From Alterirhizorhabdus sp964247265 (GTDB taxonomy: Bacteria > Pseudomonadota > Alphaproteobacteria > Sphingomonadales > Sphingomonadaceae), in contig CAXTTS010000090.1 of the NCBI GenBank assembly GCA_964247265.1, positions 1 to 11,738 on the forward strand: a DNA stretch of 11,738 bases, given 5' to 3'. Made by a program: the position numbers and the translations under genes. Every line of letters begins with the position of its first letter. The first letter of the stretch is position 1. This document shows positions 6,855-11,738 of this stretch, piece by piece. The notes under the pieces were generated by a model, which saw only the letters and a list, made by a program, of their open reading frames with translations, searched no databases and had not been told where the DNA came from.

Positions 6855-7565
6855 TCATGTTCGCTCGACTTCCACGTTCAGCATGTAGCCGACGCCACGC
6901 ACCGTTACAATCGGCGCCGCCTTGCCGGCGCTGGAAAGCTTGCGTCGCAGGCGGCTGACGAGCACGTCGATGCTGCGATCGGACGAATCGCCCAGCCGCG
7001 TGCGCGACAGCTCGATCAGCCGCTCGCGCGCAATGACCCGCTGCGGATGATCGAGCAGGCTGGCGAGCAGATCGAACTCCGCGCCGGTCAGGTCCACCAC
7101 CGCGCCGCCGGGCGATTGCAGCTCGCGCCGCGGAAAGCTGACGGTCCAGCCGTCGAACTTCGCCAGGCCATCGCCACGGTCGCCCTGCTGGCGCTCCAGC
7201 CCGCCCCGCCGCAGCACCGCGCGGACCCGGGCGATCAGCTCGCGCGTGCCGAACGGCTTGGCGATATAGTCGTCGGCACCCAGCTCCAGCCCGATCACGC
7301 GATCCGTCTCGCTGCCCTTGGCGCTGACGAAGATGATCGGCACGTCGCTTTTCTGGCGGATCAGGCGGCACAGCTCGATGCCGCTGGTGCCGGGCAGCAT
7401 GATGTCGAGCAGGACGAGATCGACCGGCTCCTTGTCGAACGCCAGCCACATCTCCGGCGCCGAACCGGCAGGGCGAACGAGATAGCCATTCTCCTGCAGG
7501 GCACGCGTCGTCAGCGTGCGCAGGGCCGGATCGTCCTCGACGAGCAGGATCACGGGCGATGTCAT
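6855..7565 (-). CDS. OmpR/PhoB-family DNA-binding response regulator
   Basis: The 236-residue protein has a receiver domain (1-118) with acidic pocket E10/D11/D12, phosphoacceptor D54 in LLDIMLPG, switch S81 and K103 in DDYIAKPF. After a short linker, a winged-helix DNA-binding domain (about 135-233) carries LTGAEFDLLASLLDHPQRVI, the recognition-helix region RSIDVLVSRLRRKL and the wing VRGVGYML. It should be phosphorylated by the kinase encoded 10 nt downstream and bind tandem or inverted half-sites. The ATG at 7565 gives the canonical receiver start. The reading frame stays open upstream for 2 kb, but that is antisense shadow. No Shine-Dalgarno precedes the ATG, and a TTGACC-N17-TACCTC promoter (7573-7601) predicts a transcript starting almost at the ATG. 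The divergent 219-bp region holds the shared motif at 7649-7664, suggesting autoregulation. Confidence 0.95.
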   Translation of the reverse strand: MTSPVILLVEDDPALRTLTTRALQENGYLVRPAGSAPEMWLAFDKEPVDLVLLDIMLPGTSGIELCRLIRQKSDVPIIFVSAKGSETDRVIGLELGADDYIAKPFGTRELIARVRAVLRRGGLERQQGDRGDGLAKFDGWTVSFPRRELQSPGGAVVDLTGAEFDLLASLLDHPQRVIARERLIELSRTRLGDSSDRSIDVLVSRLRRKLSSAGKAAPIVTVRGVGYMLNVEVERT

Positions 7566-7572
7566 GGCGAGC

Positions 7573-7601
7573 GAGGTAGGCAGCGATTCGGGGCGGGTCA
7601 A
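7573..7601 (-). promoter_or_regulatory. candidate promoter of the regulator-kinase operon (leaderless)
   Basis: On the minus strand TTGACC (7596-7601) is followed by 17 bp and TACCTC (7573-7578). The -35 box is good and the -10 box poor. The start site would fall around 7566, at or within a base or two of the ATG at 7565. This fits the absence of any purine-rich ribosome binding site there. Confidence 0.4.
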
Positions 7602-7648
7602 CCGCCGGGCCGGGATCGATGGCGCCCACCATGCTGCATGTGCGGCAT

Positions 7649-7664
7649 CGCAACACTTTGTTAC
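7649..7664 (-). promoter_or_regulatory. shared 16-bp motif, copy 2 (regulator / secreted protein intergenic region)
   Basis: The minus strand reads GTAACAAAGTGTTGCG, 14/16 identical to 5494-5509. On the plus strand it contains an imperfect dyad GCAACA-CTT-TGTTAC (5 of 6 pairs), suitable for a dimeric regulator. It is 84 bp from the regulator ATG and 120 bp upstream of the secreted-protein ATG. Its orientation relative to the secreted-protein gene is the same as that of copy 1 relative to carbonic anhydrase. A further CGTAAC at 7709-7714 mirrors the GTTACG at 7660-7665. Confidence 0.5.
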
Positions 7665-7784
7665 GGGCCGGTCATCCCGTGCGGCAGCGCAGCCACATGG
7701 ACATGCTTCGTAACGTCTAGGCGACGCGCCAGCAAAGCCGGAAACATATCTCCTCGGCAATCGCATCGTTTCCAGGAGCCAGCC

Positions 7785-8075
7785 ATGATCGTCCGTATCG
7801 CTCTCACCGCCCTCGCCCTCGTCGCCGCGCCCGCCTTCGCCGGCACCAGCGTCGCGGACACCCACGTCCAGGTTTCCGGCCCGTCGGGCAAGGGTGCGCC
7901 GCACAGCTACCGCCCGATCGTGCAGGGCAACAAGGCCGCCACGCTGCACACCATCCCGGCCGGCAAGATCAGCCATTGGGCGACCGCGCACAATGCGCGC
8001 GTCTCGGCGGAACAGGCCGCCGCCGCCCGCGCCGAGCGCCTCGCCCTCGCCGGCACTCCCGTCGCGCAGGATTGA
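7785..8075 (+). CDS. small secreted protein of unknown function (96 aa)
   Basis: I do not recognise a family. The first 19 residues form a classical Sec signal peptide (MIVR, then a run of Ala/Leu/Val, then APAFA) with predicted cleavage between A19 and G20. This gives a 77-residue periplasmic or exported protein. The mature part starts with Ser/Thr/Val/His-rich sequence (VADTHVQVSGPSGKGAPH), contains several histidines, and ends in an Ala/Arg-rich helix (about 76-88, AAAARAERLALAG). There is no cysteine, so no disulfides or lipobox. AGGAG at 7773-7777 with a 7-nt spacer supports the ATG. It diverges from the regulator-kinase operon, shares its intergenic region with the 16-bp motif, and is followed by a strong hairpin at 8084-8104. 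I infer that it is a target, or an accessory periplasmic factor, of this two-component system. Confidence 0.75.
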   Translation: MIVRIALTALALVAAPAFAGTSVADTHVQVSGPSGKGAPHSYRPIVQGNKAATLHTIPAGKISHWATAHNARVSAEQAAAARAERLALAGTPVAQD

Positions 8076-8083
8076 TCCTCGCG

Positions 8084-8104
8084 GCCCGGCGGCAGTCGCC
8101 GGGC
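8084..8104 (+). terminator. hairpin after the secreted-protein gene
   Basis: GCCCGGCG (8084-8091) pairs perfectly with CGCCGGGC (8097-8104) over a 5-nt loop, beginning 9 bases after the stop codon at 8075. It is followed by AAACCC and no U-run, so it is a stem-only terminator candidate or a transcript-stabilising 3' hairpin. Confidence 0.5.
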
Positions 8105-8119
8105 AAACCCACTTGCGTT

Positions 8120-8154
8120 CCGCCCGCTTCCGCCTGCACAGGCGAGGCGGGCGG
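8120..8154 (+). repeat. two-tier leader hairpin ahead of the GntP permease
   Basis: CCGCCCGC (8120-8127) pairs with GCGGGCGG (8147-8154). Inside, CGCCT (8131-8135) pairs with AGGCG (8140-8144) around a GCAC tetraloop. This gives 13 base pairs, all Watson-Crick, with a small 3/2 internal loop. The structure ends 6 bases before the GAGGGG ribosome binding site at 8161, so it could either terminate upstream transcription or sit in the permease leader. There is no U-tract after it. Confidence 0.5.
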
Positions 8155-8174
8155 AGGCATGAGGGGGCCGGTTG

Positions 8175-9566
8175 ATGGACGTCGTGATCGCCGCAATGGC
8201 GTTGATCCTGCTGATGATCGCGGCCTATCGCGGCTTCAGCGTCATCATCATGGCGCCGCTGCTGGCGATGCTGGCGGTGTTGCTCACCGATCCCGCGGCC
8301 GTGCCCGCCGCCTTCTCCGGCCTGTTCATGGACAAGGTCGGCAGCTTCCTCCGCCTCTATTTCCCGGTCTTCCTGCTCGGTGCCCTGTTCGGCAAGATGG
8401 TGGAAATATCGGGCTTTTCCCGCGCGATCGTGGCGGCGGTGATCGGCTTCGTCGGATCGCGGCGGGCGATCTCGGCGATCATGGCCGTCACTGCTTTGCT
8501 CACCTATGGCGGCGTCTCCGTGTTCGTCGCGGTGTTCGCCGTCTATCCGTTCGCCGCCGAGATGTTCCGCCGCGCCGATATTCCCAAGCGGCTGGTGCCG
8601 GCCACCATCGGGCTGGGGGCGCTGACGTTCACGATGGACGCGCTGCCGGGCACGCCGCAGATCCAGAATATCATCCCCGCCAGCTTCTTCGGCACGACGA
8701 CCTGGGCGGCGCCGCTGCTCGGCCTGATCGGGTCGCTGTTCATCGTCGCCGCCGGCCTGCTGTATCTCGACTGGCGCCGCCGGACGCTGGCGAGCGCTGG
8801 TGAGGGCTACGGCACCGACCTCGTCAACGAACCGGATATGGCGACCGACACGGCACCGGCACACCCGCTGGTGGCGATGCTGCCGCTGCTGGTGGTCGGC
8901 ATCGCCAACCTGCTGCTGACGATCGCCATCCCCCGCCTCGCCGGCCCCAGCGTCACCCTGTCGCTGGTCGGGCTGAAGGCGCCGGTCGTGGTGGACGTGG
9001 CGCAGGTCTCCGCGCTGTGGGCGGTGGAGGGGGCGCTGCTGCTCGGCATCCTCACCATCCTGCTCACCGCGTTCCGCACGGTGCGGCTGCGGTTTACCGA
9101 CGCTTCGAAGGCCGCCGTGGGGGGCGCGCTGCTCGCCGGCATGAACACGGCGGTGGAATATGGCTTCGGCGGGGTGATCTCGGCGCTGCCCGGTTTCCTG
9201 GTGGTGAAAGACGGGTTGCGCGCGATCCCCAACCCGCTGCTCAACGAGGCGATCACTGTCACCACGCTGTCGGGCATCACCGGCTCCGCCTCGGGTGGCC
9301 TCTCGATCGCGCTGGCAGCGATGGCCGATCAGTTCGCCGCCGCCGGCGACGCCGCCGGCATCCCGCGCGAGGTGCTGCACCGGGTGGCGGCGATGGCGAG
9401 CGGCGGCATGGACACGCTGCCGCACAATGGCGCCGTCATCACCCTGCTGGCGGTGACGGGCCTGACGCACCGCCAGGCCTATAAGGACATACTCGCGCTG
9501 ACGGGGATCAAGACGGCGACGGTATTCCTGGTGATCGCGGTCTATTATCTCACCGGGCTGGTGTAA
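8175..9566 (+). CDS. GntP family permease (organic acid:H+ symporter)
   Basis: This 463-residue integral membrane protein has about 12 hydrophobic segments and a polar central loop (about 215-235). Family-typical regions are the N-terminal glycine/proline turns, TYGGVSVFVAVFAVYPFA (about 113-130), DALPGTPQIQN (about 155-165), GGVISALPGFLVVKDGL (about 331-347) and the C-terminal GGMDTLPHNGAVITLL (about 411-426). GntP transporters bring gluconate or other small organic acids, including hydroxybutyrate in some members, into the cell with protons. No sugar-acid or ketone-body gene adjoins it, so the substrate is open. The ATG at 8175 is preferred over the adjacent TTG at 8172, with GAGGGG (8161-8166) 8 nt upstream. 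A strong double hairpin precedes the gene. The last 17 bases overlap the 3' end of the convergent hydrolase gene. Confidence 0.88.
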   Translation: MDVVIAAMALILLMIAAYRGFSVIIMAPLLAMLAVLLTDPAAVPAAFSGLFMDKVGSFLRLYFPVFLLGALFGKMVEISGFSRAIVAAVIGFVGSRRAISAIMAVTALLTYGGVSVFVAVFAVYPFAAEMFRRADIPKRLVPATIGLGALTFTMDALPGTPQIQNIIPASFFGTTTWAAPLLGLIGSLFIVAAGLLYLDWRRRTLASAGEGYGTDLVNEPDMATDTAPAHPLVAMLPLLVVGIANLLLTIAIPRLAGPSVTLSLVGLKAPVVVDVAQVSALWAVEGALLLGILTILLTAFRTVRLRFTDASKAAVGGALLAGMNTAVEYGFGGVISALPGFLVVKDGLRAIPNPLLNEAITVTTLSGITGSASGGLSIALAAMADQFAAAGDAAGIPREVLHRVAAMASGGMDTLPHNGAVITLLAVTGLTHRQAYKDILALTGIKTATVFLVIAVYYLTGLV

Positions 9567-10743
9567 GCGGCGGCACATCCCAGGCGACGCCCGGCTCCGG
9601 CGCGCGGAAGCGGCCCGCCGCGATGTTTCGCTGCCGCAGGGTGCGGGCCAATAGCTCCGGCGCCTCGTTCACCCCTTCGGAAGCGAGCTGGAACGTGCCC
9701 CAGTGGATCGCCAGTGCGTTCGCCGCATGCAGCCGCCCGAATATGTCCACCGCCTGCACTGGCCCGACATGGTTGCGCGCCATCAGCTCCGCCGGCCGGA
9801 AAGCGCCGATCGGCAGGATCGCGAGGCGGATCGGCCCGCCTGCCGCCATCCGATCGATCCAACGCCCGTCGCCAAAGCCGGTGTCGCCCGCGAACACGAT
9901 ATCGCCGCCCGGCAGGGTAACGCGGAACCCGGACCACAAGGCGCGATCGCGATCGGCGAACCAGCGCGATCCCCAATGATGGACGGGGGTGACGATCACG
10001 TCGATCGGCATGTCGGCGAAGCTGCTGCACGTCAGCCCTGCCCGCAGCTTGGTCCTCACCCGGCCACCCCAGTCGCGCGTCACGGAAGGGATGCCCGCCT
10101 CGCGCAGGATAGCGTCGTTGCCCAGGCTGGTGACGATCAACGGCCTGTCCCGCTGCCACAATTGCCGCAGCGTCGGCAGGTCGAGGTGATCGTAATGGTT
10201 GTGGCTGACGAGGATCAGATCGATCTTCGGCAGATCGGCCATGCGTATGCCGGGCGCGCGCACCCGTTTCGGCCCACGCCCGAACGGCCCGGTGCGTTCG
10301 GACCAGACCGGATCGGTCAGGATGTTCAGACTGCCGCTCTGGATCAGGACGGTGGCATGGCCGATCCACGTCACCCGCAGCGCCGCGGCGGCCACCGCGC
10401 CGGGAGACGCGGCGGTGTGGATAGACGGAGCAGGACAAGTCGCGCCGGGAGCACCGGCTTCAAGCACCTGTTCCGGCTTCGTCTGCCGCACCGGCACTAT
10501 CACCGGCCACGGCGTCCGCCCCGCGCCCAGGCCGAAGCGCAGCATCCGGCCGATGGGAAAGCCGCCGCCGCTCCACCCCGCCTCGCCATCGGGATTGAAG
10601 AAACGCTGTCCGTCGAAATGGTCGCTCGCTGGCCCGCGATAATAGACGCGGTCGAGGAACGGCGGCACCACCACCGGTACGAGCAGCAGCAGGATCACGA
10701 GCCAGAGCAGGATGGCGGCGATGCGGCGGAGGACGATCTTCAT
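9550..10743 (-). CDS. membrane-anchored metallo-beta-lactamase-fold hydrolase (NAPE-PLD/UlaG-like)
   Basis: The 397-residue protein has one N-terminal hydrophobic helix (about 8-30) without a good cleavage site, so it is probably anchored with the catalytic domain in the periplasm. The domain (about 121-395, Lactamase_B_2 type) begins VTWIGHATVLIQSG and carries the metal site HNHYDH at 181-186 (H181, H183, D185, H186). It continues with the H255-H256 pair in TPVHHWGSRW, D287 in FAGDTGFGD, and H347 in AIHWGTFQLASE. This arrangement matches bacterial relatives of N-acyl-phosphatidylethanolamine phospholipase D and UlaG lactonase. The reaction is therefore hydrolysis of a phosphodiester or lactone, with the exact substrate unknown. 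The ATG at 10743 fits the membrane anchor, although the Shine-Dalgarno is weak (GCGCGG); a TTG nine codons upstream (10770) is a poorer alternative. Its 3' end overlaps the convergent permease by 17 bp. Confidence 0.88.
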   Translation of the reverse strand: MKIVLRRIAAILLWLVILLLLVPVVVPPFLDRVYYRGPASDHFDGQRFFNPDGEAGWSGGGFPIGRMLRFGLGAGRTPWPVIVPVRQTKPEQVLEAGAPGATCPAPSIHTAASPGAVAAAALRVTWIGHATVLIQSGSLNILTDPVWSERTGPFGRGPKRVRAPGIRMADLPKIDLILVSHNHYDHLDLPTLRQLWQRDRPLIVTSLGNDAILREAGIPSVTRDWGGRVRTKLRAGLTCSSFADMPIDVIVTPVHHWGSRWFADRDRALWSGFRVTLPGGDIVFAGDTGFGDGRWIDRMAAGGPIRLAILPIGAFRPAELMARNHVGPVQAVDIFGRLHAANALAIHWGTFQLASEGVNEAPELLARTLRQRNIAAGRFRAPEPGVAWDVPPLTPAR

Positions 10744-10839
10744 CCGCGCATCAACGCCGCAATGGCGCAATCGGCGCTATGACGATCGGCACAGGCTGCG
10801 CGTCCCGCTTGCTTAGAGCAGCGTCGAGTGGAGCCGAGA

Positions 10840-10873
10840 CGAGCCTGTCGAGAAGCGGTTCTCGACAGGCTCG
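10840..10873. repeat. 15-bp perfect palindrome, sphingomonad-type dispersed intergenic repeat
   Basis: CGAGCCTGTCGAGAA (10840-10854) and TTCTCGACAGGCTCG (10859-10873) are exact inverted copies around a GCGG loop. The left flank (GTCGAGTGGAGCCGAGAC, 10823-10840) and the right flank (AACCAAACGGAG) resemble the short REP-like units common between genes in sphingomonad genomes. As RNA it would form a very stable hairpin on either strand, serving as a bidirectional terminator or mRNA end protector between fumarase and hydrolase. Family assignment is from memory of such genomes, not a search. Confidence 0.75.
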
Positions 10874-10876
10874 AAC

Positions 10877-10901
10877 CAAACGGAGACGGACGGCTTCTCC
10901 G
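10877..10901 (-). terminator. probable terminator of the fumarase gene
   Basis: On the minus strand, 4 bases after the TGA (10906-10908), CGGAGA pairs with TCTCCG (10896-10901 with 10881-10886) over a 9-nt loop. TTTGGTT follows. The stem is short and the U-tract weak, but the position is right, and the larger palindrome at 10840-10873 lies directly behind it. Confidence 0.45.
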
Positions 10902-10905
10902 CCCC

Positions 10906-11738
10906 TCACACCCCTTCCAGCAGCCGCTCCCGCGCGATCTTCTCACGCCACACCAGCGGCGCGGTGTGGTGGACGCTTTCGCCGGTGGCATCCACCGCCA
11001 CCGTCACCGGCATGTCCTGCACGGTGAACTCGTAGATCGCCTCCATGCCGAGATCGGCGAAGCCGACGACGCGGGACTGCTTGATCGCCCGCGCCACCAG
11101 ATAGGCAGCACCACCCACGGCCATCAGATAGGCGGATTTCGCCGCCTTGATCGCTTCGATCGCCGCCGGTCCGCGCTCCGCCTTGCCGACCATCGCGAGC
11201 AGGCCCTGATCGAGCATCATCTTGGTGAACTTGTCCATCCGCGTCGCCGTCGTCGGGCCGGCGGGCCCCACCACCTCGTCGCGGATCGGATCGACCGGGC
11301 CGACATAATAGATGACGCGGCCGGCGAACTCGACCGGCAGCGGCTCGCCCTTCGCGAGCATGTCCTGGATGCGCTTGTGCGCGGCGTCGCGGCCGGTGAG
11401 CATCCGCCCGTTCAGCAGCAGGCGATCGCCCGGCTTCCACGTCGCCACCACCTCCGGCGTCAACGTATCGAGGTCGACGCGAATCGATTCCTTCGATGGC
11501 GTCCATTCCACCTTCGGCCAATCCTCCAGCTTCGGCGTCTCCAGAAACGCCGGGCCGCTGCCGTCGAGGTGGAAATGGGCGTGGCGCGTGGCCGCGCAGT
11601 TCGGGATCATCGCCACAGGCTTGGAGGCGGCGTGCGTCGGCCAGTCGAGGATCTTCACGTCGAGGATGGTGGCGAGGCCGCCAAGCCCCTGCGCGCCGAT
11701 GCCGAGCGCGTTCACCTTGTCGAATATCTCGACGCGCA
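10906..11738 (-). CDS. fumA: class I (iron-sulfur) fumarate hydratase, C-terminal part
   Basis: Only the last 277 or so residues are in the window; the N-terminal half lies beyond the right edge. The enzyme interconverts fumarate and malate in the TCA cycle, in the cytosol, using a [4Fe-4S] cluster. The visible part starts RVEIFDKVNALGIGAQGLGG and includes THAASKPVAMIPNCAATRHA. The cysteine of NCAATRH, 229 residues from the end, corresponds by position to the third cluster ligand of E. coli FumA. The beta domain follows (KPGDRLLLNGRMLTGRDAAH, GRVIYYVGPVDP, GPAGPTTATRMDKF), ending VWREKIARERLLEGV. These match FumA/FumB-type enzymes rather than class II FumC. The gene symbol is used in the family sense. 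The reading frame is intact throughout, and two hairpins follow the stop codon. Confidence 0.95.
   Translation of the reverse strand, partial: RVEIFDKVNALGIGAQGLGGLATILDVKILDWPTHAASKPVAMIPNCAATRHAHFHLDGSGPAFLETPKLEDWPKVEWTPSKESIRVDLDTLTPEVVATWKPGDRLLLNGRMLTGRDAAHKRIQDMLAKGEPLPVEFAGRVIYYVGPVDPIRDEVVGPAGPTTATRMDKFTKMMLDQGLLAMVGKAERGPAAIEAIKAAKSAYLMAVGGAAYLVARAIKQSRVVGFADLGMEAIYEFTVQDMPVTVAVDATGESVHHTAPLVWREKIARERLLEGV

Noticed and set aside
5759..6958. 399-codon plus-strand open frame antisense to the histidine kinase
   Set aside because: Same shadow composition, no recognisable domain, and the kinase on the other strand has all catalytic motifs.
7740..7770. GGAAAC...CGTT upstream of the secreted protein as an EcfG promoter
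   Set aside because: The first box is GGAAA rather than GGAAC, and the spacer is 21 bp rather than 16-17.
6753..7784. N-terminal extension of the secreted protein's frame
   Set aside because: The extension is antisense to the kinase and regulator genes; the signal peptide and ribosome binding site place the true start at 7785.
7566..9578. Upstream part of a 907-codon minus-strand open frame continuing from the response regulator
   Set aside because: It is antisense to the secreted protein and the GntP permease, is low-complexity in Arg, His, Gln and Asp as expected of a GC-rich shadow frame, and the regulator domain begins cleanly at 7565.
9553..9594. CCGGGC/GCCCGG inverted repeat as a bidirectional terminator between permease and hydrolase
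   Set aside because: The stem is only 6 bp with a loop of about 30 bases and lies in coding sequence; such matches are common at this GC content.

Overview
This is a GC-rich alphaproteobacterial chromosomal segment, most likely from the Sphingomonadales (Sphingomonas-like). The evidence is the TorF-type porin, the codon usage, a general-stress-type GGAAC-N17-CGTT promoter, and a sphingomonad-style dispersed palindrome beside the class I fumarase. I see no transposase, phage, CRISPR or other mobile cargo. No stretch over 300 bases lacks a gene.

Left part (1-2926): the 5' end of a tRNA-Gly(GCC) gene on the minus strand runs off the left edge. Diverging from it is a small, very hydrophilic 89-residue protein behind an EcfG-type promoter. 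Next comes an orphan polytopic membrane protein of the GT-C glycosyltransferase type, which converges with a TorF-family outer membrane porin.

Centre (3182-8075): four minus-strand genes run in the order OmpR-type response regulator, EnvZ-like histidine kinase, beta-carbonic anhydrase, SulP/STAS anion transporter. The last two overlap by 4 bp (ATGA) and look like a bicarbonate uptake/hydration pair. A small secreted protein of unknown function diverges from the regulator gene. The two control regions of this block, ahead of the carbonic anhydrase and between regulator and secreted protein, share a 14/16 motif, GTAANNAAGTGTTGCG. It has the same orientation relative to both candidate target genes. 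I infer that this is the binding site of the local two-component system, so that regulator, kinase, carbonic anhydrase, transporter and secreted protein form one small regulon. The signal sensed is not visible in the sequence.

Right part (8076-11738): two strong hairpins lead into a GntP-family permease. Its 3' end overlaps by 17 bp the convergent gene for a membrane-anchored metallo-beta-lactamase-fold hydrolase of the NAPE-PLD/UlaG type. A terminator-like hairpin and a 15-bp perfect palindrome separate that gene from the 3' part of a class I fumarate hydratase, which is cut by the right edge.

Most of the window is ordinary core and accessory metabolism. The most interesting signals are in the non-coding DNA: the shared motif, the stress promoter, a possibly leaderless regulator gene and the structured permease leader.
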